From Arachnopeziza araneosa (taxonomy: Eukaryota > Ascomycota > Leotiomycetes > Helotiales > Arachnopezizaceae), in the NCBI GenBank assembly GCA_003988855.1, contig QYAI01000062.1, positions 124,001 through 188,000 of the forward strand: a stretch of 64,000 bases of DNA, written 5' to 3'. Position 1 is the first letter of the stretch. Every line of letters starts with the position of its first letter. Below the pieces are notes generated by a model. That model searched no databases, had not been told where the DNA came from, and saw only the letters and a program-made list of their open reading frames with translations. Shown piece by piece: positions 1-10,239 of this stretch. A program made the translations under genes and the position numbers.

Positions 1-180
1 GGCATTTGAGAATCAGACAAAACAGCGATCAAGTCTGCTTATCTCGCAGCCCTTGCAGCTGATATCGATATCAATAAACAAACTACAGGTACAAACTGTG
101 AGTAATCATATTTAAGCCTTTTTCTCTGAGCTCTTCTTGAATACTTCCACTTCGAGTTCTGAGCTTCCATATGGTTCCGA

Positions 181-404
181 CTAGATAATCTCAATTTCTG
201 TATCTAGTCCAAAAATAGCTAGATTCCCAAAATGATTAGTTTCTGCAGTTGCGTAACCCATTCTTGTATATCTTCCCAAGTGTTCAGCAACTGCTTTAAG
301 AAGAAGATAGGAGCATTCAAGGCTGCCACCCAATTGAAAAGAGTCATGCCGATATCCAATATACAAAATATCATACCGGTTTGGTATTTGAGGTTCCGAG
401 TCAC
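181..404 (-). other. Unrecognised protein-coding-like fragment
   Basis: Two overlapping minus-strand frames (181-366 and 219-404) carry protein-like sequence, but neither has a convincing start or a full domain. The 181-366 frame reads like the C-terminal tail of a larger protein and ends in a stop near position 181. Upstream the frame is interrupted. I do not recognise it. It may be a relic, possibly a HET-type C-terminus, but that is only an impression. Confidence 0.15.
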
Positions 405-504
405 CTCGCCCAGCTACTCGCCTACAGTAAATATCATTCCACCACCTGAGTCCTTCTCTAGAAGGTAAAGACGATATTGTGGAAGAATAAGACTATAAGC
501 ATTA

Positions 505-1517
505 TCAGCAAGATTGTAGCCTTGTCAAAGCCAAAGATAAATACCTCCATGATAAAGTCCCCGTAATAATACATTTACAACTTTCCATAAATCTTCGTAT
601 CTGATTGCTGCTGCCAAACTTCTCCTCAATCTTACGGATCTGCTCTTCGAATCGTTTGATAGATTCTTCGATGAGCAATGTTACCTTTTCCATTCCATCT
701 TGAGCATCTCCTGTCTCAATAGAACAAAGCACCACTGCATTTTCAATAGAACCGTGAGAAAATGCCTCTTTCGCCGAGAGAAGATCATTTAAAAGCCATG
801 TTTGGATAATAGTTTCGGTCTCTAGCAGTTGCAGTTCTGGACTCTCCAAAATCTCACTTGGGATCTGAGAATCGATGGCTAGCTCAGTCAGCGCAACACA
901 GATACTGATGCTAGATGAGCCTGATCGGTACGACCGGTACTCTTCCCAAGTGGGTAGCCGTTTCAACGTGGTAACATGCTGCTCCATCCGGTATCCTTCA
1001 ATAGTGATTTTACACAAATCATAGAACTTCCTTCTCTGAGCCAAAGCATATTTTGCACACAAGATCTCCCCAATTACGCGAAAGGTCTCAATTGCCGCAA
1101 GACTCGACTCGGGTTGTGGTTGTTCCGCATCTCCACCAAGTTTCAAACTCGTGTACACAAAATCCATCAATTCGTCATAAGGCGCACCCGCATTGTTCGC
1201 AAAAGTATGTTGTACCATGTACACCAGCACACGAAATAGGTGAGTTCTTTCATGATTTCTGCTGATGCAAAGGGGTACCAAGAGGAAATGAGGAGAGGCA
1301 AATTGTCGCGCTTGAGCTGCCTCTCTGCTGATTGTGTCATGCCATTTGTTTCGAAAATGTGCTGGAGGACTGATGTGACAGCATCTTGTTCTTTGTTAAA
1401 GAAGAATGGCCAGTTGGCGTAGAGAGCCTCAAGGTCAGGGATGCGAACTTTTTGACCTTTGAGATCCATAAAACCCCCTCCCTTGTTGGCGTTGTCATTT
1501 TTCATTACAGAAATCAT
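505..1517 (-). pseudogene. Broken fungal sesquiterpene-synthase-like gene
   Basis: Two overlapping frames together give about 335 codons, the usual length of a fungal class I terpene cyclase. The N-terminal frame (from ATG at 1517) has the typical 'IPDL...WPF' opening. The C-terminal frame (to 505) keeps the NSE-type Mg-binding motif NDLLSAKE and a C-terminal RY pair. Between about 1185 and 1240 the frame shifts by one base. The Asp-rich Mg-binding motif expected there (DDxxD/E after the WC-W segment) reads WYN and cannot bind metal. The GAC-to-AAC part of that change fits G-to-A damage; GAC-to-TAC does not. With one metal motif gone and the frame broken, the gene is almost certainly dead. 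I saw no splice pair that removes the lesion. It lies beside a dioxygenase, a Zn2Cys6 regulator and an SDR, all on the same strand, as in a secondary-metabolite neighbourhood. Confidence 0.75.
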
Positions 1518-2044
1518 CTCTTTTCTTTGCGATTCAAGAATGGTGTATGTTGTTAAAAAGCAAATAAAACTGACTCATCAAGGTGTGCGAACTTCACACC
1601 ATTGGTAGCTTTTGGAAATTATGTATCGCGAGTGGCAAATGAACATTTTCGAAGCTTGCATAGATAATATTTCCGTTGAGAAATTTAATTAATTTAGTAT
1701 TGTAGTGATTGAATTGAACAATCATTTTTGACACAAATGAACATAATGTGGCAAAAAGCAGGTATTTGAAAGATCACGAATGAGGGAATCGAAATTAGTC
1801 ATGTCAAGTTTCAAGGTCTTATCTCCAATTTCGTGTTGTACTTACCAGCAAGTGATAATCTGTTGAAAATGACTCAGTGAGCATTTCAAGACGATCACTA
1901 AACCGCGTAATGAATAATTAGATGACCAGCCTAGAACCAGACCCGATGATTGCGGAAGCAGATCTCAGAATCTTGCATAATCTCACATTTGGTGACCTCA
2001 TTGAGGCATTCACTCCTATGTAGGTGTATTGGCCATTGAAATCT
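1518..2044. other. AT-rich spacer, no gene seen
   Basis: 527 bp between the start of the terpene synthase relic and the stop of the dioxygenase. It is AT-rich with no supported coding sequence. It would contain the promoter of the relic and the 3' UTR of the dioxygenase. Confidence 0.5.
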
Positions 2045-3639
2045 CTAATGAAGCTCGCTGAGTGCTTCACGTCGAGACTTGGAAGCTGGGTTGTAGAACG
2101 GCTTCTCGCCCAAAGAAACGACCCGGTTACCCTGACGTTTTCCATCATAATCGTTGGTTGCAGTATGGAATACGGAGCGGCTATTGCTAGTCAGCTAAAT
2201 TAGTCTCTCTGATATTGGGATGACTCACTTGTCCCAGATTGCAAGATCGTTTTGATTCCATTTGAAACGAACTTGGAGGTCGTGGTTTTCAGTAATGAGT
2301 TTGAGGACTAAAATTTGAGATAGTCAACTTATTTTCAATGTTTGATGGAAATTAAGCTCGGCTTACAGTAATTTTTGATAATCTCGCTCTCAGTCTCTGT
2401 TACGTTGTCAATCCAACCAGCGTAGACCTGGTGGCCAGCGCCAAAGAGACTCTTCCATCCCGTCACAGGATTGGTGCGAACGACAGGACTAAATCAAAGT
2501 TAGTCTGTGATACGATACTGAGAGAAATACGTACTGAGAAGCAGTAAAGTCCAGGCCTTTATTCTCAGGTGCTCCCCGTTCCTGCTCAATAAGATCAAGG
2601 CCATGCTCCAATGCCACCTTGTTGAAATTCGGCTGTGAGGGGAAAAGTCAATTTTGGGTAATTTGGAAAATTAGCAGAGCATGTGAACTTACTTGATAGT
2701 GAGTAGCTGTTAAGGTCTCTGCGAAACGCTGCCAAGTCGGGGAGAGGCGATCATAGGCTTCGTAACCGGATGCCCACAATGTGTCTCCACCAGCATCTTC
2801 AGGAGTCTTGATAATCTTCAAGATTGCGTAATCGGAAGGAACGCGCTCAAATGTAATACTTCATACGTTATGTCAGTGAGTAGGTCTGATTTGGTGGGAA
2901 GAGGGAGATAGATAGCGAGACCTACTCGGCATGCCACCCTTCGCTTGCAATGCGCTTTGCACCACCCAAAAATCTATTCTGGTAGTACTTTCGATTTTGC
3001 TACCGATATCATTAGCAATAAGTTGGTTCATGAAATCTCTATATTGTCGCTTTACCTCTGAAGAAATCACAGAGACTTCATCGTCCAGTTTACCATTCTC
3101 GTCCACAGCAATTCCTCTTTTGCTGTTGCTCAATGCATGTTTATGAAGCTATCATTTGATTGTCAGTCAAGTATAACACATATAAGACGTCTGACCACTT
3201 ACCTTGCTTGTCTCTGGCTTTCCTGTTAACTCTCCCAGTTTCTGTCCCAAGAGCTTTTGATCCTCAATCCCAATGTCTTGGTTTCTGAAAAACACGACCC
3301 CACGTTGACTCACTTTGCTCGCGTCAGCAACTTTGAATTATCAATACACTCGATTCGCCTACCAGTGATTGCCAAATCACGAAGCTTCGCATCATCCTTC
3401 AGAATATCTGTTAATTGAACCTTGGGGTATTCTCGTCCGATTACATTCGTGACATCAAATGACTCGTAATGGTCAAGTGTTCCTTGATATCGGAGGGGAG
3501 TAGGGAAGTTTGGTGATTGAGTAAGGCCGGCAACGCTGCGTTTAATTTCGGGAATGGTGCGAGCCTTCTGGGGTACGAGAGCTGGAGAAACTGTAGAAGT
3601 ATTCGACTCGGTGTCGATATCTGCTGAGGGTGGTGCCAT
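2045..3639 (-). CDS. TauD/TfdA-type 2-oxoglutarate-dependent dioxygenase
   Basis: Nine exons: complement of 2045-2186, 2229-2307, 2367-2488, 2535-2632, 2693-2858, 2926-2987, 3056-3148, 3203-3312 and 3363-3639. They total 1149 nt, coding 382 aa in one open frame. All introns are 42-68 nt with GT-AG ends. The family oxidises sulfonates such as taurine, or related substrates, with Fe(II), O2 and 2-oxoglutarate. The iron ligands are visible: HxD in 'GWHAD' spans the 2859-2925 intron, and the distal His lies in 'VFHTAT'. An Arg about 12 residues later would bind 2-oxoglutarate. The frame is open upstream to 3744, but the ATG at 3639 ('MAPPSAD') gives the usual N-terminus. The real substrate cannot be told. 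It could serve sulfur scavenging or act as a tailoring enzyme for the neighbouring cluster-like genes. Confidence 0.9.
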
Positions 3640-4287
3640 GTTTTGATTCTTGACCGTGAAAGTACGGGAAAGAAGAAGAGGTGACGACTCGAGTGATGTG
3701 ACAGTTGATTTCTCAATAACAAAGAATATTTTATCAGGATTCAAACTGTCTTTTTATATTAGTATAAGATGAGGGGATATCGGATGCTACGGCTCGTGAT
3801 GAACTGACGCCTTGAAGTCTGCAGTTTGCATCACTTACGTTTGTCCTTTTTCATTGATGTTTATATTGAATGTCAAAAATCTTCGAATGATATTGCGTCA
3901 ACAGATAAGGTACAATTCTACAATAGGACTGATGCCAACATTATGATTTGATATGTTAGGCTCGTGATTGCGGGGAACTCATTGCGCGAGTTATGCTGGT
4001 ATTGCATGATCTCAAATGGGTGTACTGGGATCGTTAAGCGAAATTCGTTTGAACCCCTTTCGTTGTGTTCTCCGAACCCGGAAATAAACAAGCGATGAAA
4101 CATACAACACTGGAGGAATGCAAAAAGATCTTTCTCTACCGCATAATTCTATCCAAATAGAAATATCACTCAACCCAGCTGAAACATTAAATGAATTGAG
4201 ATCAACGATGTGATTATACATAATCATATTTTCTTGTCAAGCATCTGACAAGATATTGAGTCGGTATTATAAGTTATTGAGTAGTCT
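3640..4287. other. Intergenic, likely dioxygenase promoter
   Basis: 648 bp between the dioxygenase start and the stop of the Zn2Cys6 gene. Short ORFs here lack any recognisable content. The 3640-3744 part is open in the dioxygenase frame and may be 5' UTR or an alternative N-terminus. Confidence 0.5.
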
Positions 4288-6084
4288 TTAAACAAGCAAA
4301 ACTTTCACCCCCAAACTGTTCATAGCTTCTCTCCATCCCCAGGCCTTTCCCTCTTGAGCATGCTCCTCCCGCAACCGCCAACACTCTTCTATGATCACCA
4401 ACGACTGCACTATCACGCCCAATGGCTGTCCATCTCTGGCCGTCAGAGCAACTATCTCTTTAAATATATCACGCTGTTGTTCACTTGCCATACATCCCGC
4501 AATGGTGTATGGCCAACATACACGAATGATTAGTCTGCTAGGGAGCATCTCTAGATACTTCAGACACTGAGCGACGCAATTTTCGATGTCTGGAACCGCC
4601 GGGTAGGCGCCTGATATAATAGTGTGAAGGTACACAAGACCAGCATAGGCAAAAATCAGCGTTACATTGTTGGTGTCTGCTTCTAAGATTGTAGTATGAA
4701 GCGTAGAGGACTGCTCCAATTTCTTGATCCCAGTTTTAAGTCTATTGGCTAAGTGAGAAGCTCGAGTAGCTGCCTCCAATGTGCTGAGAGAGTGGTGTTG
4801 CAACTGAGTATGCTTCCAGTATTCGAGAATTGTTATCTCCGCGATAATGAGCATCGCCCAAGCATTACAGCCCATGACTGTGCCTGGGTTCAGCGTGCCA
4901 TTCCGAAGAAGGGAGAGATAGTCAAATTCGGGAGAATTAAGTGGGCTATGGCCATGTGTAGCTTTTGCAATGATATCAACCCAAACGAAGCAGGTGACTT
5001 GAAGTTCGAGAGCTTTGCGATCATAGGTTGACGATGAATCCAGTAGAGCTCTCTCGATTGGAGAAGCTTCGAGCTCAGATCCATCGCCTGTTAACAGCTC
5101 TGAACGAGCCTTAACTTCGATCATCCCCAATAATGTCCTCCCTGCTTGCAGGTGTAGTTCCCAATTTCCTCCCATTACGCTAAACAATTCAAGACTAAGC
5201 AGCTGATTCATGGCAGACAAGGTCTCTGCTCCTCTTCTCAGAAGCTCTTTTGAAGGGAGAATCTTTGTGCCAAGTTTATCGACGTCGCTCTGTAATCCTT
5301 GTAGCGCGGTTGTCTGTAACTGTCTGACGTGGGTTGTGACACCGAGTGGAGCGCTTTGAAGCTGCCCTGATTCGAAACAAGAACTGATACCTAGAGTGGC
5401 GTGATAGTATGGTTGGGAACTAAGTACATTGCTCAGTAGCCAGCTGCGGTCTGTGTTGGTTGATAAACAATAAAAGCCGAATTGGAGAGGGAAGATGACA
5501 TCAAGAAAGGTCATGACAAGTCGTAAATCGTTCTTAGATGTTTTGGGATTCGTAAATGATGCTGATAAAGTGCTATCCCACCATATCGAGTCCAACGGCA
5601 CTCGGGAAAGTTGTGTTCCAGGAATTGATGTGATTTTTGGCCTTAAAATCATAGCATCTGAGGCTTTGTAGGTCCCAGAGCTTGGCGGTGATGGGTAGGT
5701 AGGAGCTGTATTGTCCTGCAGCTGCAGGCGCCACCACTCATTTTGCTCCTCGTTGGATATGGTCTCAGATTCACCAAAATTGAGCGGAAGAATAAGGCCC
5801 TTAACTTTGTCTGTTTCCAAATTTTTCTGTTCCCTTTTCGCCCATCCTAGCTTCCTGCGAGCTTTGTACACCTCTTCAGCACGCCCACGAATTTTTAAGG
5901 CCTCCTGCGTATTCAAGATTTCATCCCGGCTATGCTTTCCTTCCATGAACGATGGCGGGGCGCCATAACCATAACAATGGATGTCTCTTGAACGACATGT
6001 ACCACAAAACGGATGCTGCTCATCACATTTCTTTTTCCGGATGCGACAGGTCCAACAACCTGTCTTGGACCGAGCGCCTGACAT
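4288..6084 (-). CDS. Zn2Cys6 transcription factor with fungal-specific regulatory domain
   Basis: A single uninterrupted frame of 598 aa. The binuclear zinc cluster is at the extreme N-terminus: C10-x2-C13-x6-C20-x6-C27-x2-C30-x6-C37, with the basic RIRKKK stretch between the second and third Cys. The middle and C-terminal part (from about residue 150) resembles the Fungal_trans_2 family, including the 'FLDVIFPLQFGFY' block. Such proteins are nuclear DNA-binding regulators, often of a neighbouring metabolic cluster. It lies between the dioxygenase and the SDR on the same strand, so those two are natural candidate targets (inference). No frameshift or internal stop is seen. Confidence 0.92.
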   Translation of the reverse strand: MSGARSKTGCWTCRIRKKKCDEQHPFCGTCRSRDIHCYGYGAPPSFMEGKHSRDEILNTQEALKIRGRAEEVYKARRKLGWAKREQKNLETDKVKGLILPLNFGESETISNEEQNEWWRLQLQDNTAPTYPSPPSSGTYKASDAMILRPKITSIPGTQLSRVPLDSIWWDSTLSASFTNPKTSKNDLRLVMTFLDVIFPLQFGFYCLSTNTDRSWLLSNVLSSQPYYHATLGISSCFESGQLQSAPLGVTTHVRQLQTTALQGLQSDVDKLGTKILPSKELLRRGAETLSAMNQLLSLELFSVMGGNWELHLQAGRTLLGMIEVKARSELLTGDGSELEASPIERALLDSSSTYDRKALELQVTCFVWVDIIAKATHGHSPLNSPEFDYLSLLRNGTLNPGTVMGCNAWAMLIIAEITILEYWKHTQLQHHSLSTLEAATRASHLANRLKTGIKKLEQSSTLHTTILEADTNNVTLIFAYAGLVYLHTIISGAYPAVPDIENCVAQCLKYLEMLPSRLIIRVCWPYTIAGCMASEQQRDIFKEIVALTARDGQPLGVIVQSLVIIEECWRLREEHAQEGKAWGWREAMNSLGVKVLLV

Positions 6085-6418
6085 TTTGCTGGCGAAAATG
6101 AGCCAAGGTTAAATATATGTATGTGAAAAGCGAGGAAAGAAAATAAGTAGCTGGCGCATAAGATGGTGGTTTGAGGCTCTCGGTGAAGAGTACATAGTAG
6201 CGGAGTGACGTCAGGATCAGAGATGATGGGCTTAGTCAGACCCACTGAGCAGTCTGACAATGGCTAAGCCAATCATGTGAAGTCGAATGATAATATCTGC
6301 TGAAAAGAAAAAGAAAATAATTCTCAAATTCACACTCGTTCTTTTTGGATAACTGAAAGCTCGTTACTAAATTTTGTCTATATCCAGAATCTCATACTCA
6401 TTGGGCACGCCATAATCT
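6085..6418. other. Short spacer between SDR and regulator
   Basis: 334 bp containing the presumed promoter of the Zn2Cys6 gene and the terminator of the SDR gene. No further gene is seen. Confidence 0.5.
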
Positions 6419-7516
6419 TCAATTGAAATCAAACTTTTGTCCGACAAGCTTCTCACTCAAAACCCACAATTTGTCCACATTCTCCTTCCCTCGTGTCCAT
6501 GGACAATGTTCCTTCGTTTTGGTGACTTGACAGAATTCAAGAAAAGCTCCATTGTCGCTTTCGAGCGAAGGATCGAATGCTCCAGCAATGAACGTTGCGG
6601 AACCCTGCTCGTGGGTCAATATGGGGATGGGAACCTTGCTGACTGTTGTGAGTCAGTATCAAATACAGTGCGGATAGAAACAAGCGTTTCTTCAATTCAC
6701 TTACGAAATTCAAAGTCTTCTGGTGTCATGTGCCTTGCGAGGTTAGTGAAAACGCCTGCCGAAGCTTGTTAATTTCCACGCCAGATTTGAATGGAAAGAG
6801 TTGAAATAGCCTTACCTCCTCCGGCACTGACTGAATATGATCTTATGCCTCGTTGCCCTAATCTGTCCGCAAGGCCTGCGGCATAGAGGATGTTTGCTGA
6901 CTTTGATTGTGCGTACGCCGCCCACTTGTTATAAGCTTCTTGCTAACTCAGTGTTAGCATTCTATTGACACTTGGAAACATAAAAACTCACCTCAAAATT
7001 GACATCCTCAAATCTAACCTTACCGAACTCGTAAGCGCCGCTGGTGACATTGACAATCCGCGCATGCTCTGTCAGTTTCCCCACCAAAAGGTTTGTGAAC
7101 AAAAACGGTCCCAAATGATTCACCGCGAATTGGCTCTCGAACCCATCTACCGTCTTCTCATATGGAGTACCCATAATTCCAGCACTATTGATGACCACAT
7201 CGATCTTCTCACTGTACTCGTTCAGCTCGGCAGCAGCCTTCCGTACGGATTGCAAGCTCGAAAGGTCAAAGATCAAGAGTATGGTCTTTGCATCTGGTGT
7301 TTTGGATAGGATATTCTTCTCTACTTCTTCAATTTTGGCTTGATCTCTTCCAGCTAGGATAAGAAGAGTTGGATGGCGAACTGCAATAGCAGAGGCGGCT
7401 GTCTCGGCGAGGCTGTTGGGACTGCAGCCAGTTAAGAGAACTACTTTGCCGGTGATACGGGTGGAAAAGGCAGTGGCAACATCGCTGGCGCCTGATTCTT
7501 CGGTGAAAGGTGACAT
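6419..7516 (-). CDS. Short-chain dehydrogenase/reductase (WWOX/retinol-dehydrogenase-like)
   Basis: Four exons: complement of 6419-6642, 6705-6755, 6816-6942 and 6992-7516. They total 927 nt, coding 308 aa. The Rossmann nucleotide-binding start is 'TGCSPNSLAE', a variant of TGxxxGxG that this subfamily often shows. 'NSAG' stands for NNAG. The catalytic YxxxK is visible as 'YAQSK'. The second intron can also end 9 nt earlier on an alternative AG (start 6764), adding three residues without changing frame. The enzyme would oxidise or reduce an alcohol/ketone with NAD(P)(H); the substrate is unknown. It could be a tailoring enzyme for the neighbouring cluster-like genes. Confidence 0.88.
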
Positions 7517-8451
7517 TTTTGGTTTCTGATTTGAGATAAATGAATGATGAGTATTCGTGATATGTAGCTGATGATGAGAAAGTACTCAGGTAAGAAGAAT
7601 TGACCTATCTTATATACACATTCACTTGATTGCAAGAGTTCTAGCTTGAGGCGAATTGTTCCTGAGCATCATTTCAGCGCGGTGCGGCAAATTCATGACA
7701 GCCGCAGTCATGAACATGAGGGGAACGCATTTTGTGACCAAGACGGGGACTGCGCTGACAACAAGTTGTCATCTTAAGATATCTCCGTGATGCATCAGCC
7801 TACGCAAGGCCCAACGGGTTAAAAAAGTCGATGATTTGGGCATACTTGAAAGGCGAATGTTATATGATACTTGAATCCCTAGGTAGTGTGATTTGACTGC
7901 GCTTCCGCTAAGCCATTTTGGGTAGAATGCTTACCATCCCGTATTGAATTCAGGCCATTGACGAGACCAATCCAAAGGCTGCGGCAAATCCACTTTGCTC
8001 GCTTCACGGCCAACAATTAGTGGAATCCGTACGGAGGTTCTCACCAAAAGTCACCGATCTACAGGGCGTCAGCATCACTGAAGCGCGCTTCTATAAATAG
8101 CTGTGAATGAGTTCACACTCCTAAGTAGGCTAAGTCGCCTATATAATTTATGGTTGAAGCCTTTTTCTAGATGTATTTTCAATGTTGCCGTCGGCTTAAA
8201 AGGACGTTGTTTTGCATGTTGAGTTATGAATTGGCCTTGTTCAGGTCAGCTGTACCTTGCACTGAGTGCATATCTTAAATTAAAAATGTTTCTGGATTAG
8301 GCCTAGGCTCTGCCAACTATTTAATTCCAGCTTTAAATCTCTGAACGTTTACTAAATTACTTGATATGATACAGAACACTGGCCTACAACGACTTTACTC
8401 GACAACCATCTCAGTGGCAATTGTAACTCATTAACCAGACGAGCCCACAGA
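7517..8451. other. Divergent intergenic region, no gene seen
   Basis: 935 bp between the SDR start and the plus-strand binding-protein-like gene. No supported coding sequence. It would hold both promoters. Confidence 0.5.
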
Positions 8452-9560
8452 ATGCGATGTCGTCCACTCATCCTCTGCATTGTCAGCGCGCATGCTGCAA
8501 AAACTATCAATTACGGTGCGTTCACTCAAACAGCGACCTACTCTATCGCAAATCAACTAGGTCTTTTTGAAGCCATTAGATTAGAGGTTGTCTACAATCA
8601 GATTCCCAACTCAACCTTTGCTTATGCGGAGGTGCTCAATGGGGGATATGATATCTTAACTGGCACCATTGACATTGCCGTTAATCTACGACTCAATTCC
8701 CAGAAGAACGTAACAGTGCTAGGACAATTGGATCAGGGAACAGATCTTGTGCTTGCTTCCATTCCAAACATTACCGACGTTGCGCAAATGAAAGGAAAGC
8801 CCTTCATAGTCGAGTCTCCTGTCAGTGGGTACGCATATCTATTGCGCAAAGTGTTGAGCTCGTATGGACTATTGTTGGAAAACGGTGATTACTTCTTCCA
8901 GGCGAGATTTCCGAGAATTGATCTCCTTGTTATCTAGAAGCTAATTAAATACAGACTGTTGGAGGTACAAACCTCAGATATGCGGCTTTGGTTATAGGAG
9001 CTCTTCCTAATGGTACCGCTGTTTATGCAACCATCGTCACGTATCCATTCACGGCCGAGGGTGAAGTTCTCCCCGTGGAACAAAAACCCAATATTCTTGC
9101 CCGTGTTTCCGACTTCGTCAACCCTATCTCGTCAACAGCTTTCACAACTCGCTAGTCGGCCTTGAACAATGAAACCGAAGTAGAATCTTTGATATTATTC
9201 ATAGCTGCTATGTATGCGGCGAACCTAATTCTACACAATCCCGTATATGAGCGATGCTCCACTACCGCAATTCAAAATCAGATTGGAGTATCAGCTTCGG
9301 CCGCGGCGCTTGAATATACCGCAGCAACAAGTAATATTAGCGGCGAGATAAGCCCAGGGGGAAATTTTACTATTAACCATGAAGGTTTAAAAAACATCAT
9401 TGCCGTAAGAGATGAATTCGGTGGATTTACAGTACCATCAACATTTGACTTTGAGGCGGCTATTGTTCCTGGGGAAGGGAAATTGATTGGTTATTCCATA
9501 AGAGATTTTGCAATCGCTGTAGCGAATGACTTACTCGCTTATAGTGAACAAGCGTGTTGA
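8452..9560 (+). pseudogene. SsuA/THI5-like (PBP type II) secreted protein, one internal stop
   Basis: Exon 1 is 8452-8901 and exon 2 is 8955-9560, joined in frame to give about 351 aa. The intron (8902-8954) starts with GC rather than GT and ends in AG. The N-terminus looks like a short signal peptide ('LILCIVSAHA'). The body resembles the NMT1/THI5-like substrate-binding fold ('INYGAF...GLFEA', then 'GTIDIAVNL' and 'SPVSGYAY'). These domains bind small ligands; the fungal secreted members have no settled role. An in-frame TAG at 9153-9155 interrupts exon 2, after which the frame and family resemblance continue to 9560. A CAG-to-TAG change would explain it. Either the gene is a young pseudogene or the TAG is read through; I prefer pseudogene. 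Confidence 0.65.
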
Positions 9561-9862
9561 AGATCTGTTTTTGGCTTACGGCCACTTGAACAACCACATA
9601 ACTATATCTCCCTGTGGATTGGACCAGTTTTGTCATAAAAGTCTTGGTTTCTGTGGCAATAATTTTAAAGCATAAGACCAAAATAAGCAAAGTTGCTTTC
9701 TTCAACCGAGATTTTCCGCTGGTGGTTATCCTACAAATGGTAGTTTGAAGTGAAAAGAATTCTATAATCCACGGTGACGCTTTTAACCCCAAGTATTTCG
9801 ACTTAAAACATGCATTTGATGAAAATTTCTCTCAATCCTTCCGTTTGACCGTTGTTGTCTCA
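9561..9862. other. Convergent spacer
   Basis: About 300 bp between two converging genes. No coding sequence is supported. Confidence 0.4.
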
Positions 9863-10239
9863 TCACTCGTCCACCTTTCCAGCGCCAGCTGTTTCCTTGG
9901 GCCTTGTAATAATTGGGCTCGGGAATAATGGAAAGCAGTCTTGATTTGATACCGGCTTGTTACTCAACTATTTGTCGTCAGCACTTCCTCTCGTCTCCTT
10001 CACACCCCAATATCTTGTCATCGAGAACTCACACAACACCCAGCAATTAGGTCAGTGGGACATGACCATTCAGTATTCAGGACCGGCGTGGCTGGAAGGT
10101 GGCAGTCGTATGAAATGCTAGCACTCATGAAGCAGCAGGCCCCTGAGCTATTGGTGCCACTGCAATTGAAAGGTGATGGCGTCCATTGCGCCAAAACAAT
10201 CGACGAAGTCAGTAAATAGAGAGTAAGAAATGTCTTCAT
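9863..10239 (-). CDS. Hydrophobin-like small secreted cysteine-rich protein
   Basis: Two exons: complement of 9863-9967 and 10033-10239 (103 aa), with a 65-nt GTGAGT...TAG intron. The start at 10239 ('MKTF') begins a clear signal peptide ending near 'VLAQ'; an upstream in-frame ATG at 10260 is less likely. The mature part has eight cysteines spaced C-x8-CC-x9-C-x13-C-x7-CC-x10-C. This is the doublet layout of hydrophobins and close to class II spacing. The eighth Cys appears only after splicing; read without splicing, the frame stops after seven. Hydrophobins coat hyphae and spores at air-water interfaces. Loop lengths are slightly short for class II and the tail after the last Cys is long (about 24 aa). 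It could therefore be a different eight-Cys secreted protein. Confidence 0.6.
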
